A program made the position numbers and the translations under genes. Under the pieces are notes generated by a model, which did not search any database, was not told the origin of the DNA, and saw only the letters and a program-made list of their open reading frames with translations. A DNA stretch of 64,000 nt from Flavobacteriales bacterium (lineage in GTDB: Bacteria; Bacteroidota; Bacteroidia; Flavobacteriales_F; PHOS-HE28), in contig JADJKO010000001.1 in the NCBI GenBank assembly GCA_016705955.1, forward strand, positions 62,001 to 126,000, given 5' to 3'. Shown here one piece after another: positions 21,411 to 31,046 of the stretch. Every line of letters starts with the position of its first letter. The first letter of the stretch is position 1.

Positions 21411-23447
21411 TCAGATGAAAAGTGACACGGCCAGGTCGATGGCCTTGATGCCGATGAAGGGAACGATAAGGCCACCGAGGCCGTAGATCAACAGGTTGCG
21501 CCGGAGGAGCGCCGAGGCACCGATCGGTTTGTAGGCCACGCCCCGCAAGGCGAGCGGGATCAGCGCTGGAATGATCAGCGCATTGAAGATCACCGCACTG
21601 AGAATGGCGCTCTCAGGGCTGTGCAGACCCATGATGTTGAGCGCGCCCAAAGCAGGGATGCTCGCCATGAAGAGTGCAGGCACGATGGCGAAGTACTTGG
21701 CCACGTCGTTCGCGATGCTGAAGGTGGTGAGCGTACCGCGCGTCATCAGCAGTTGCTTCCCGATCTCCACCACTTCGATGAGCTTGGTGGGATCATTATC
21801 GAGGTCCACCATGTTACCGGCTTCCTTGGCCGCTTGGGTACCGCTGTTCATGGCCACGCCCACATCCGCTTGTGCAAGCGCCGGTGCATCGTTGGTACCG
21901 TCGCCCATCATGGCGACCAACCGTCCGGTCTGTTGTTCCTTCTTGATGTAGGCCATCTTATCCTCGGGCGTGGCTTCTGCGATGAAGTCGTCCACACCGG
22001 CCTTCTCGGCGATGTACTTTGCCGTGAGCGGATTGTCGCCTGTCACCATCACGGTCTTCACGCCCATTTTCCGAAGGCGCTCGAAGCGCTCGCGGATACC
22101 GGGCTTAATGATGTCCTGGAGCTCGATGCAACCCGTGATGCGTTCGTTCTCGGCCACCACGAGCGGGGTGCCGCCGTTCTCGGCGATGCGCTTCACTTCG
22201 GCCTCCACTTCCGCAGGGGCGGTGAACCCGGCTTGCAGGGTCAATTTGCGCAAGGCATCCTGTGCGCCTTTGCGGATGCGCTGTCCGTTGGGCAGGTCCA
22301 CACCGCTGGTGCGGGTCTGTGCGGTGAACGGGATCAGTGCCGCGCCCTCCAGCGAAAGGCCCTTGGTAACGTCCGGGCCTGCGAGTTCCAGGATGCTCTT
22401 GCCTTCCGCTGTTTCATCTGCGATCGAACTGAGAGCGCATGAACGGATGAAAGTTGAACGATCCACGCCCGGAGCCGGGAAGAAAGCCGTTGCCTTGCGG
22501 TTGCCGATGGTGATGGTGCCGGTCTTGTCCAGCAGGAGCACATCGATGTCGCCCGCAGTTTCCACCGCCTTGCCGCTCTTGCTGATCACGTTCGCACGCA
22601 GCGCGCGGTCCATGCCGGCGATGCCGATGGCGCTGAGCAAGCCACCGATCGTGGTGGGGATCAAACAAACGAACAAGGAGATGAGCGCTGCGATGCTCAC
22701 GGTTGCGTTGGCATAGCCTGCGAAGGGTTGCAGCGTAACGCACACGATGATGAAGATGAGCGTGAAGCCCGCGAGCAGGATCGTCAGTGCGATCTCGTTC
22801 GGTGTCTTCTGGCGGCTCGCGCCTTCCACCAAGGCGATCATGCGGTCCAGGAAGCTGCTGCCGGGTTCGCCGGTCACTTTCACCGTGATGTGGTCGCTGA
22901 GCACCCGCGTTCCACCGGTCACACTGCTGCGGTCGCCGCCACCTTCACGGATCACCGGCGCACTCTCTCCGGTGATCGCGCTTTCATCAATGCTCGCGAG
23001 GCCTTCGATGATCTCGCCGTCACTGGGGATCAGGTCGCCCGCTTCGCAGTAGAAGAGGTCGCCTTTGCGCAGTTCGTTGCTGCGGATCAGCTTCACGCTA
23101 CCATCGGCGAGCTTCAATTTGGCCGGCGTGTCCTCGCGGGTCCTCCGGAGCGAATCGGCCTGTGCCTTGCCGCGTGCCTCAGCGATGCCTTCCGCGAAAT
23201 TCGCGAAGAGCAGCGTGAGCAGCAGCAGCAGGAAGATGGTGATGTTGTAGCCCAGCGAGCCTTGGGAGGCATCGCCGCTGAACAGCAACCAGAGGGAGAC
23301 CACGAGCATCACCGCGGTGCCCACCTCCACGGTGAACATCACCGGGTTGCGCACCATGATCCGAGGGTCCAGTTTCACGAACGACTGTTTGATAGCCTCC
23401 ATGACCAGGTCGCGCTGGAAGAGGGAGGTGGGTTGTTGGTTCTTCAT
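21411..23447 (-). CDS. kdpB: Potassium-transporting P-type ATPase subunit B
   Basis: 678 residues, the usual length. The phosphorylated aspartate is D307 in LLLDKTGTITIG, the same number as in E. coli. The actuator motif TGES is at 159-162 (its serine is the known inhibitory phosphorylation site in E. coli), the nucleotide-domain KGA motif is in IRKGAQDALR, and the hinge motif is GDGTNDAPALAQAD. Hydrolyses ATP to drive K+ uptake through KdpA. It sits four bases after kdpA. No residue expected to be essential is missing. Confidence 0.97.
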   Translation of the reverse strand: MKNQQPTSLFQRDLVMEAIKQSFVKLDPRIMVRNPVMFTVEVGTAVMLVVSLWLLFSGDASQGSLGYNITIFLLLLLTLLFANFAEGIAEARGKAQADSLRRTREDTPAKLKLADGSVKLIRSNELRKGDLFYCEAGDLIPSDGEIIEGLASIDESAITGESAPVIREGGGDRSSVTGGTRVLSDHITVKVTGEPGSSFLDRMIALVEGASRQKTPNEIALTILLAGFTLIFIIVCVTLQPFAGYANATVSIAALISLFVCLIPTTIGGLLSAIGIAGMDRALRANVISKSGKAVETAGDIDVLLLDKTGTITIGNRKATAFFPAPGVDRSTFIRSCALSSIADETAEGKSILELAGPDVTKGLSLEGAALIPFTAQTRTSGVDLPNGQRIRKGAQDALRKLTLQAGFTAPAEVEAEVKRIAENGGTPLVVAENERITGCIELQDIIKPGIRERFERLRKMGVKTVMVTGDNPLTAKYIAEKAGVDDFIAEATPEDKMAYIKKEQQTGRLVAMMGDGTNDAPALAQADVGVAMNSGTQAAKEAGNMVDLDNDPTKLIEVVEIGKQLLMTRGTLTTFSIANDVAKYFAIVPALFMASIPALGALNIMGLHSPESAILSAVIFNALIIPALIPLALRGVAYKPIGASALLRRNLLIYGLGGLIVPFIGIKAIDLAVSLFI

Positions 23448-23451
23448 GGGG

Positions 23452-25149
23452 TCAGAAGCTGAAGTATTCGGCGATGGGGCCCAGGGCCAGTGCTGGGAAG
23501 AATGAGAGCGCGGCCACGATGGCGATCACGCCGAAGACCATCACGCCGAAGGTTCCGGTGTCGGTCTTCAGGGTGCCAGCGCTTTCCGGTATGTATTTCT
23601 TCTGCGCAAGTAGCCCGGCGATGGCCAACGGACCGATGATCGGCAGGAAGCGGGACAGGATCAGGACGATGCCCGTGCTGATGTTCCACCACGGTGTGTT
23701 GTCACCGAGGCCCTCGAAGCCACTGCCATTGTTTGCGGCAGCGCTAGTGTATTCATAGAGCATTTCGCTGAAGCCATGCGCCCCGGGATTGTTCAGCCAC
23801 GCATAGGAGGGGTCATGCGTGATGCCGTATGCGGCCAGTGCAGTACCGGCGAGGATCATGAGCGGATGCAGGAGGGCGACGATCAACGCGATCTTCATCT
23901 CGCGTGCTTCGATCTTCTTGCCCATGAACTCGGGCGTGCGGCCCACCATCAACCCGCTTATGAACACCGCGAGGATGATGAACACGAATACATTGAGTAT
24001 GCCCACGCCCACGCCGCCGTAGAATGCATTGGTCATCATGGCGAGCAGTTCGTTCATGCCGCTCAGGGGCATGGAGCTGTCGTGCATGGAGTTCACCGAT
24101 CCCGTGCTGATCACCGTGGTCACGATGCTCCAGAAGCCTGAGGCTGCCGCGCCCAGGCGCATCTCCTTTCCCTCCATGGCGCCGCTGCTCTGGCTTATTC
24201 CCAGTGCATTGATCGCCGGGCTTCCATTCACCTCCATCACGATGTTCGGGATGGCCAGTGCAAGGAAACCGGCGGTCATCACGCCGAACACCATCCACGC
24301 GAACTTTCTCCGCTTCAAGTAGTAGCCCAGCGCGAACACCATCGCCATGGGGATGATGAGCTGGCTGATCATCTCCACTATGTTGGTGAAGTAGCTCGGG
24401 TTCTCCAGCGGGTGCGCGCTGTTCGTCCCGAAGAAGCCGCCACCGTTCGTGCCCAAGTGCTTGATGGCCACGAAGCCCGCGACCGGACCGAGGGACACCT
24501 CCACACTGTCCCCTTGCAGGGTGACGATGCTGTCCTTGCCCGCAGCGGTCTGCGGCGTACCGCTGAACATCAGCAGCACGGCCACAACCACCGAGAGCGG
24601 GAGCAGCACACGGGTGAGGCTCTTCAGGAAATAGTCGTAGAAGTTGCCGAGTTTTTCGCTGGTGCGTTCCCGCAGCGCATTGAAGACCATCGCAGCAGCG
24701 GCCATGCCGGTGGCAGCGCTCACGAACTGCAGGAACATCATCCCGAAGACCTGGCTGAAGTAGGTGGCACCGGTCTCGCCGCTGTAGTGCTGCAGGTTGC
24801 AGTTCACCACGAAGCTGATCGCGGTGTTGAACGCCAGGTCCGCGCTCATGCTGGGGTTGCCGTCGGGGTTCCACGGCAGCCAACCTTGGTTCATCAGTAC
24901 GAACATGGTCCAGAGGAACCAGATCATGTTGATGGTGAGCAACGCCTTCAGGTGCTCCTTCCAATTCATCTCGCGCTTCGCGTCGATACCGGAGAAGCGG
25001 AAGAAGAAACGTTCAACAGGACCCATCACAGGGTCCAGCAAGGAGCGTTCGCCGCCATAAACCCGGGCGATGTTGCGGCCCAAAGGGATCGCCAGCAGCA
25101 GCGTGCCGAAGAACATGACCAGAATACCGAAGAGTTCAGTGTTCATCAT
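23452..25149 (-). CDS. kdpA: Potassium-transporting ATPase K+-binding subunit A
   Basis: 565 residues with about ten membrane helices. Selectivity-filter-like loops of the superfamily of K+ transporters are visible: NCNLQHYSGETG, HLGTNGGGFFGTNSAHPLENP, a third after SVNSMHDSSMPL, and AAANNGSGFEG. Binds K+ from the periplasm and passes it to KdpB. Preceded by kdpF with a three-base gap. Confidence 0.97.
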   Translation of the reverse strand: MMNTELFGILVMFFGTLLLAIPLGRNIARVYGGERSLLDPVMGPVERFFFRFSGIDAKREMNWKEHLKALLTINMIWFLWTMFVLMNQGWLPWNPDGNPSMSADLAFNTAISFVVNCNLQHYSGETGATYFSQVFGMMFLQFVSAATGMAAAAMVFNALRERTSEKLGNFYDYFLKSLTRVLLPLSVVVAVLLMFSGTPQTAAGKDSIVTLQGDSVEVSLGPVAGFVAIKHLGTNGGGFFGTNSAHPLENPSYFTNIVEMISQLIIPMAMVFALGYYLKRRKFAWMVFGVMTAGFLALAIPNIVMEVNGSPAINALGISQSSGAMEGKEMRLGAAASGFWSIVTTVISTGSVNSMHDSSMPLSGMNELLAMMTNAFYGGVGVGILNVFVFIILAVFISGLMVGRTPEFMGKKIEAREMKIALIVALLHPLMILAGTALAAYGITHDPSYAWLNNPGAHGFSEMLYEYTSAAANNGSGFEGLGDNTPWWNISTGIVLILSRFLPIIGPLAIAGLLAQKKYIPESAGTLKTDTGTFGVMVFGVIAIVAALSFFPALALGPIAEYFSF

Positions 25150-25152
25150 GGA

Positions 25153-25230
25153 TCAGAACTTTTCAGGTTTTACCAGCACGTAGCACATGTACGCGAACAG
25201 GAGAATGGCAACAAGGAGAAGGGCTAGCAT
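25153..25230 (-). CDS. kdpF: Potassium-transporting ATPase small subunit F
   Basis: 25 residues: MLALLLVAILLFAYMCYVLVKPEKF. A single membrane helix ending in the LVKPEKF/LxxPExF motif of KdpF, directly upstream of kdpA on the same strand, identifies it. KdpF is a lipid-like stabiliser of the KdpFABC complex. It is easily missed because of its length. Confidence 0.9.
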   Translation of the reverse strand: MLALLLVAILLFAYMCYVLVKPEKF

Positions 25231-25234
25231 GGGA

Positions 25235-25327
25235 TCAGATGTTTTCGAACCACTTGATGCAACGGAAGAAGAAAGCGAAGACAAGCAGGCCGGTGACCAG
25301 CAGGAGGAGGGTTATCATGATGTTCAT
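25235..25327 (-). CDS. 30-residue membrane peptide heading the kdp operon
   Basis: MNIMITLLLLVTGLLVFAFF then FRCIKWFENI. One membrane helix followed by a short amphipathic tail with CIKWFE. It precedes kdpF by four bases, on the same strand, with no room for another promoter. Similar peptides seem to precede kdpF in other Bacteroidota operons as far as I recall. It may be an extra small subunit or a leader peptide. ATG 25327 or the second ATG (25318) could be the start. Confidence 0.7.
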   Translation of the reverse strand: MNIMITLLLLVTGLLVFAFFFRCIKWFENI

Positions 25328-25387
25328 TTGAATTACGGGTGGCCTAACGTGTATTGACTAGGAACTTTCGGTTCGTGCGGAGGTGTT

Positions 25388-25403
25388 GGCGAAGTGGGTG
25401 CCG
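25388..25403 (-). promoter_or_regulatory. Candidate sigma-54 (-24/-12) promoter of the kdp operon
   Basis: Read on the minus strand: CGGCACCCACTTCGCC. It keeps the GG and GC dinucleotides at the correct spacing and the GGCAC core, and differs from TGGCACGnnnnTTGC at few places. It lies about 60 bases upstream of the first operon gene. The operon itself encodes a sigma-54 activator, which fits. Matching by eye only. Confidence 0.4.
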
Positions 25404-25599
25404 GGATCATGTTGAATGTGCCAGATGACGTGCTGCTGTGGCGTTGCTGCCATCGACCTTGTCGGGCACCGGTCGATCACCCTACCGAAATGGAAGGGTG
25501 GGTTGCAGGAATGGAATGGAGAAGGAACGCGCCATTCCGTTGCGGAGGTGCAGGCCATGTGGCCGCGAGGATCTACCTTCATTCAGCGATATCTCCCAC

Positions 25600-26161
25600 A
25601 TGCAACGCCGTCGATTCCTCCTAAGCGCGGTCCCGACCACCTTGGCCCCGATGCTGACCAAAGCAGCCAATCTCATCCTGATGCCCATCAAGAAAGGCTT
25701 CAACATTCGCGCAGGCGAGACACGCAATGGAACACATTTCACCATGAAGGGCGTAACCGCGAACACGCTCGACCTGAAGATCGGCAGCGCCGATACCGAG
25801 GGCGGTATGGCCGTGTTCGAGCAGATCGGACAAAGCCCTAACGGTGGTCCACCGCTGCACATCCATCCGGAACAGGACGAGTTCTTCCATGTGCTGGAAG
25901 GGAACTATCGCTTCCAGGTAGGGGATGAGACGTTCCCCGCTGCTGTGGGCGATACCATCTTCCTGCCGCGTGGTGTGCCGCACACGTTCATTCAACTCAC
26001 CGAGCGCGCGCATGCTGGTGATCTACCAGCCCGCTGGTGACATGGAAGGCTTCTTCCGTGAGACCGCGCAATGGATGGCACCGCCGAGCAAGGAGGAAGT
26101 GGCGCGGGTATTCCGTGCGCACGGCATGGAGGTGGTGGGACCACCGTTGAAGGTGGAATGA
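25600..26161 (+). CDS. Cupin-domain protein, frame broken near 26010
   Basis: From ATG 25600 (MQRRRFLLSAVPTTLAPMLTKAA, a Tat-like or signal-like N-terminus). The cupin core is clear: GGPPLHIHPEQDEFFHVLEGNYRFQVGDE (metal ligands H, H, E) and GDTIFLPRGVPHTF (last H). The first frame ends at 26040 with nonsense after QLTERA; the natural continuation RMLVIYQPAGDMEGFFRETAQWM is in the frame that stops at 26161. Loss of two bases in the GCGCGC run near 26008-26013 would explain it, by error or mutation. Similar proteins are annotated as cupins of unknown substrate. Confidence 0.75.
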
Positions 26162-26183
26162 TCGAACGGTTCACCGACCGCGC

Positions 26184-26990
26184 TCACTCGTACATCACCA
26201 ACAACGGAAGCGTGGTGTGCAGCGCCAGTTTTTTGGCCAAACTCCGGTGGAAGATCATGTCGAACCAACCCACGTGGTGGTGCAGGACGGCGAGCATGCC
26301 GTAGTCCCCGGTCCCCGCCAATTGTTCCAAGCCCATTTGCACATCCTTCGCGGCGATCGTGGTGCTGGTATGTGCCACGTCCTGGAACCATGCGCTCTTC
26401 TTGTCCAAGGAGGAAGGGGCCAAGGGTTCATCCTGGTCCACACGCACATGCACCATCGCGATCTCCGATCCGTACCGCTTGGCAAGATCCACCAGTATGG
26501 AAAGTGTATTGCGCTTGCGGATGTGGATGCGATCGTCCGCATAGAGGATGCGCTGGATCGGGCCGGACTGCCATTCCACAGGAACCACCACCACGGGGCG
26601 CGCGGACATCTTCACCACGTCGGTGGTCTGCGTACCCCAGAAGGTCGCAGCTCCTTTTCCTTTGGCACCCAATACCACGGCATCCACAGGTTGCGCTTCG
26701 TACACGCGTTCGATCGCGAAGAACACCGCGCCGCTATCCACCACGGTCGTCAGCTCGATGGTATCCCCTGGCTTCAACGCACGGCACTTCTCCGAAAAGG
26801 CGTGCAACTCCTTCTTTCCTGTTTGGAGCAGCATGGGGACATATTCCGGCAGCGTTTCACTCGGCACGATATCCCCGATCGTGTGCAGCAGGATGAAGTG
26901 CGTTCCTGTGGTGCCGAAGGCGTCGAAGGCGAAGCGGACCGCAGCCATGGAGCCATCGCTGAAGTCGGTAGGGATGAGGATGTGTTTCAT
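26184..26990 (-). CDS. Universal stress protein, tandem Usp domains
   Basis: 268 residues with two UspA-like halves: MKHILIPTDFSDGSMAAVRFAFDAF ... VVLGAKGKGAATFWGTQTTDVVKMSARPVVVVP, then IQRILYADDRIHIRKRNTLSILVDLAKRYGSEIAMVHV. The first half keeps the ATP-binding pattern G-2x-G-9x-G(S/T) only loosely. Cytoplasmic. It is transcribed alone, convergent with the cupin gene, which ends 23 bases away. Confidence 0.85.
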   Translation of the reverse strand: MKHILIPTDFSDGSMAAVRFAFDAFGTTGTHFILLHTIGDIVPSETLPEYVPMLLQTGKKELHAFSEKCRALKPGDTIELTTVVDSGAVFFAIERVYEAQPVDAVVLGAKGKGAATFWGTQTTDVVKMSARPVVVVPVEWQSGPIQRILYADDRIHIRKRNTLSILVDLAKRYGSEIAMVHVRVDQDEPLAPSSLDKKSAWFQDVAHTSTTIAAKDVQMGLEQLAGTGDYGMLAVLHHHVGWFDMIFHRSLAKKLALHTTLPLLVMYE

Positions 26991-27251
26991 GCGGGCGAGG
27001 ATCAGGTCAAGCCGATACGATACTAAGGTATCAGCGGGGTCGCACGCCTGATGTTCATCAGGTCAGGTTGGCCTCTAAGCTCCTCTTGGCCCACAACTCC
27101 GTTCGTCCGCACCCTGAAGTGATCACGGCCGGGACCCTAAGCCGAGCAGTCCAGTTCGCCAAGTGGTTCAAGTACTGCGCGATCCAATGAGCATCCAGGC
27201 GGTTCAACGTGTGGCCAGCGGACTTCAGGGTACCCCGAAGAACGCGAACCG

Positions 27252-27605
27252 CTATTTCATTTTCACCATCGACAGCACGCGGATCGGGTTCGCTTCTTTG
27301 CAGCGGTTCATCATGCGCAAGGGCTGGTAGTCGAAACGTACACGGAGGCCTTCTACCATGAACTCCTCCTCCAGGTTGGTCGGGTCCAGCAGGTACTCCA
27401 CTTCTTTGATGCGAATGGTCCATGGGCAGCCTTCCTTGGTGGTGGCCTGATGGAGCACGCCGATCGTGCCGTTCTTTCCTGTTGCTTCGGTTGGTGCCGT
27501 TCGCGCTTCTTGCTCTGTCGCAACAGGAATCTCCTTTTGCTGGGTGCAGGCTGCGAATGCGAGTGTAGCGAAGAGTGCCAGGAGGATCCTCATTGCGGCG
27601 TTCAT
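27252..27605 (-). CDS. Small lipoprotein
   Basis: 117 residues. The signal ends in a lipobox (LLALFATLAFAACTQQ; C20 lipidated). The body has KEGCPWTIRIKEVEYLLDPTNLEEEFMVEGLRVRFDYQPLRMMNRC, a compact beta domain seen in Bacteroidota lipoproteins of unknown role. Two cysteines (in GCPW and NRC) may pair. Starts at ATG 27605 or at 27593. Confidence 0.75.
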   Translation of the reverse strand: MNAAMRILLALFATLAFAACTQQKEIPVATEQEARTAPTEATGKNGTIGVLHQATTKEGCPWTIRIKEVEYLLDPTNLEEEFMVEGLRVRFDYQPLRMMNRCKEANPIRVLSMVKMK

Positions 27606-27844
27606 TTTTGTGGTCTGCGAAGCGCAACCTGCATGCCATGTACATGGATGATACGCTTCCGATGGAATTGCTGCGTAATGTAAGCGGGATCCTCTCGCAA
27701 CCCGCAGCAGGACAGGTTTGCTGGGTATGTAGCATCATGCTCCGGGTTCATTCGGGTGTGGACCGCTCGGGGTTCCATGGAGTGATGGGATAGTGTTCTC
27801 GCCTTTCCGCGCGGGAATCATATTTTACCGCGAAACAAGACGCT

Positions 27845-30808
27845 ATGCGCTCCTTTACTTCTGTCGTATCCCTTGCACTTTGCACCGTGCTCAGCACCGC
27901 CGTTCTTGCTCAGGAGGCTGCGCATGCTCCTTCACCGAATGTGGCCGGTCCTGCAGCCTACACCGGGGTCATAACCAGGTTGCGTGTGGAGGCACCGCTC
28001 TCTTCACGGGCCACCTTGAACCCTGCAGTGCCATTGACCGAGGCTCCGAAGGACGGGAGGTCGTCGAAGAATCTTGTGGTGCCGGGTAAGGACAGGCAAA
28101 CGCAGAACGATATCCTGGCCAGTAACCCGGGTCGCCTCAAAGGCCGCGTTAAGAGCAGGGAGGCATCCATCGTTTTCGATGTGAACAACAACGTTTCACC
28201 GCCATCGGACCCTACGCTAGGAGTTGGTCCGGACCACGTGTTCATCGTATTCAACACGGGCTTCATCATCTACGATAAGGACGGCAACGATCTTACCGGG
28301 CCGCTGAACGTGAACAACATCTTTTCCGCCAATGGCTGTTGCGACCTGACCGCTTCCTATGATGCAGCTGCGGACCGTTGGGTCATTTCCTACCTGTTCT
28401 TCTCCGGAGGTGCCGAGGTCGCGGTTTCACAAGGACCGGACCCGCTGACCACGGCATGGAACGTCTATACGGTGAGCCAGATCAACGACTATCAAAAGCT
28501 TTCTGTTTGGAGCGATGGCTATTACATCACCGACAACACCGGATCCAACAATAGAGTATGGGCGCTGGAACGATCGGCCATGCTCGCAGGGGCGGCGACA
28601 CCGGGTATCCAGAGCTTCAACCTTCCCGGCATTGTCACAAGCGGGTTCCAAAGTCCGCAGGTACTTAATGTAACGGATGCGAACATGCCTGCTGCCGGGG
28701 GGGCTACAGCGATCTACCTACAGGATGACGCGTGGGGTGGTGTCGCCTTCGATCACATCAAGGTCTGGACGATCGATGTGGATTGGACCACACCGGGTAA
28801 CTCCACGGTTTCGGCGGCAACCCAGTTGGCGGCCACGCCCTTCATCTCGGTATTCGATGGTGGATCCTTCTCGAATCTGGCGCAACCGGGAGGAGGTGGT
28901 AGCATCGATGCGTTACAGGCCACGATCATGAACCAAGCGCAGTTCCGCAAATTCCCGGGACACAATTCCGCGGTCTTCAATTTCGTGGTGGATGCGGATG
29001 CCACAGCAGGTGAGTTGGCCGCCGTACGCTGGTACGAGCTGCGCCAACCCGCGGACAATACACCGTGGGCGATAGAGCAGGAGGGCACCTACACCGCCGA
29101 AAATGGAAAGCACGCTTGGAATGCGAGTTTGGCGATGGACCAGTTCGGCAACATCGGCATGGGCTATACGAGCATGGCCGGACCCACTACGCCAAGCCCG
29201 ACCAGCTTCCGTGTGAGTTCCTACTATACCGGACGTTTCGCGGGCGACCCCGCTGGTACCATGACCGTTTCCGAGCAGCTGATCTCCGCAGGGACCGGCA
29301 ACATCAGCGGCAACCGATTTGGTGATTATGGCAAGATCGATGTGGATCCGGTGAACGGAAAGGAATTCTGGTACACCACGGAGTACATCCATAATGGTGG
29401 TGGTGCCGACGTGGTCGGTGTATTCCAGATCGCGTCGGACTTCACCAACGATGTGGGGGTGATCACCATTGATGCACCAACGGATGGTGCGTTGACCAAT
29501 GCCGAGCAGGTAACAGTAACCGTGTTCAACTACGGTCAAGACCCGGCATCGGGTTTCGATGTATCGTACCAGGTCGATGGGGGCACCGTGATCACCGAGC
29601 CGTATGTGGGCACCTTGGCCTCTGCCGTATCGGCACAGCACACCTTCGCCACAACAAGTGATCTCTCCACCGTAGGACAGACCTACGCCCTGCGATCGTA
29701 CACGAGCTATGTGGCGGATGAATTCAACGGGAACGACACGACCACCCGGAACGTGACCCACCTGTTGGGAATTGACGTTGGCGTTACCGCGATCACAAGC
29801 CCATCCACGGGATCGGGATTAACGGCCACGGAGAGTGTTATCGTGACGATCAAGAACTTCGGTAGCGCAACGCAAACCTCGGTTCCGGTCTTTTACACGG
29901 TGAACGGAGGAACACCGGTCCTGGGAACCTATACCGGATCCATTGCACCCGGCGCATCCGCCAATTACACCTTCACAACAACAGCGAACCTCTCTGCGCT
30001 CGGCACCTATGGCCTTGTCGCCGGAACGGAGGCTGTGAATGACGGGGACCCGAGCAACGATGACTTCACGAAGCAGGTGACCAACAACATCTGCCAACCC
30101 GTATCGGATTGTGCCGGTTTCAATGATGGCGTCACACAGCTCCAGTTGGCGGATCAGAACATCCAGCCCGCTTGTGGCGCTGCGCCTGATGGGTACAGCT
30201 ACGAACCCGGCATCGTATTCAACTTCGTCATGTCCAACAACCCGTTCGTGTCCTCCTTGGAAATGGGATATGACGATTCCAACTTCGCGATCTGGATCGA
30301 CTTCAATGATAATTTCACGTTCGAGGCAAGTGAACGTATCGCCACCGGTGCCGTGCCTATTGCGGATACCAACTTTCCATTCACGGTCAACTTTACCACA
30401 CTTACGGGTGTTACGTCGGGCATGCACCTCATGCGCGTCCGGGGTACCGATGGGAATAACGTGCAGCAACCCTGTGCTGATATGAACTACGGCCGTACCA
30501 ACGACTACACGGCGAACATTACGGGTCTGGTGGGTATCGCGACCGATCTGGCCAACGAAGAGAACTTGACCATCCGCCCATTGCCCGGTGGGCAGTTCTT
30601 GCTCACGTATTCCGCCGCAACATCTACCGCCAAGCTGCCGGTTTCCATCTATGATGCGAAGGGCCGACTACTGGCCTACTACACCTTGGCCAACAACGGC
30701 GGTGTCTATTCCCGCACCTTGGATATGTCGCACACGAGCGCAGGGGTGTACATGGTAAAGGTCGGCACGGACACACTGAACGTGATGAAACGCATTGTGG
30801 TGGAATAG
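27845..30808 (+). CDS. Large secreted T9SS cargo protein with CARDB-like and GEVED domains
   Basis: 987 residues. Signal peptide MRSFTSVVSLALCTVLSTAVLAQE. The N-terminal 500 residues form a propeller-like domain (DPTLGVGPDHVFIVFNTGF; WVISYLFFSGGAEVAVSQGPD; ISGNRFGDYGKIDVDP). Two CARDB-like adhesion repeats follow (about 540-745: DVGVITIDAPTDGALTNAEQ..., DVGVTAITSPSTGSGLTATE...), then a GEVED domain (about 800-900: FAIWIDFNDNFTFEASERI; MRVRGTD). The end is a T9SS sorting domain (VSIYDAKGRLLAYYTL ... AGVYMVKVGTDTLNVMKRIVVE). It is exported and anchored to or released from the cell surface. Substrate unknown. Confidence 0.88.
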   Translation: MRSFTSVVSLALCTVLSTAVLAQEAAHAPSPNVAGPAAYTGVITRLRVEAPLSSRATLNPAVPLTEAPKDGRSSKNLVVPGKDRQTQNDILASNPGRLKGRVKSREASIVFDVNNNVSPPSDPTLGVGPDHVFIVFNTGFIIYDKDGNDLTGPLNVNNIFSANGCCDLTASYDAAADRWVISYLFFSGGAEVAVSQGPDPLTTAWNVYTVSQINDYQKLSVWSDGYYITDNTGSNNRVWALERSAMLAGAATPGIQSFNLPGIVTSGFQSPQVLNVTDANMPAAGGATAIYLQDDAWGGVAFDHIKVWTIDVDWTTPGNSTVSAATQLAATPFISVFDGGSFSNLAQPGGGGSIDALQATIMNQAQFRKFPGHNSAVFNFVVDADATAGELAAVRWYELRQPADNTPWAIEQEGTYTAENGKHAWNASLAMDQFGNIGMGYTSMAGPTTPSPTSFRVSSYYTGRFAGDPAGTMTVSEQLISAGTGNISGNRFGDYGKIDVDPVNGKEFWYTTEYIHNGGGADVVGVFQIASDFTNDVGVITIDAPTDGALTNAEQVTVTVFNYGQDPASGFDVSYQVDGGTVITEPYVGTLASAVSAQHTFATTSDLSTVGQTYALRSYTSYVADEFNGNDTTTRNVTHLLGIDVGVTAITSPSTGSGLTATESVIVTIKNFGSATQTSVPVFYTVNGGTPVLGTYTGSIAPGASANYTFTTTANLSALGTYGLVAGTEAVNDGDPSNDDFTKQVTNNICQPVSDCAGFNDGVTQLQLADQNIQPACGAAPDGYSYEPGIVFNFVMSNNPFVSSLEMGYDDSNFAIWIDFNDNFTFEASERIATGAVPIADTNFPFTVNFTTLTGVTSGMHLMRVRGTDGNNVQQPCADMNYGRTNDYTANITGLVGIATDLANEENLTIRPLPGGQFLLTYSAATSTAKLPVSIYDAKGRLLAYYTLANNGGVYSRTLDMSHTSAGVYMVKVGTDTLNVMKRIVVE

Positions 30809-31046
30809 GGGGAGCTGAGCACAATAGAGTACTGTATCCTTCGATGGCCTCATTATCCATGGAAGCGATCACGTGCGGGTGCCTCTATAATGTATCGGTC
30901 GTTGGCTATGTTCGCCCAACGACCAAAGACCGGTAAGAGCCGGGTACTCGGATAGTACACGGGCGTCAGGGAGGGGACAAGAAACTCATCCTGCTTGAAT
31001 ATGCAGTCCGATCCTTGCTTAGGTTTGATGTGAAACCCGAACATCC

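Noticed and set aside
21621..22442. Long plus-strand frames antisense to kdpB and kdpA (also 22728-23462, 24412-25227)
   Set aside because: His/Arg-rich shadow composition opposite highly conserved genes; typical of high-GC antisense frames.
25328..25599. c-di-AMP (ydaO) or other riboswitch upstream of kdp
   Set aside because: No recognisable conserved core or pseudoknot was found; only a sigma-54-like box was kept.
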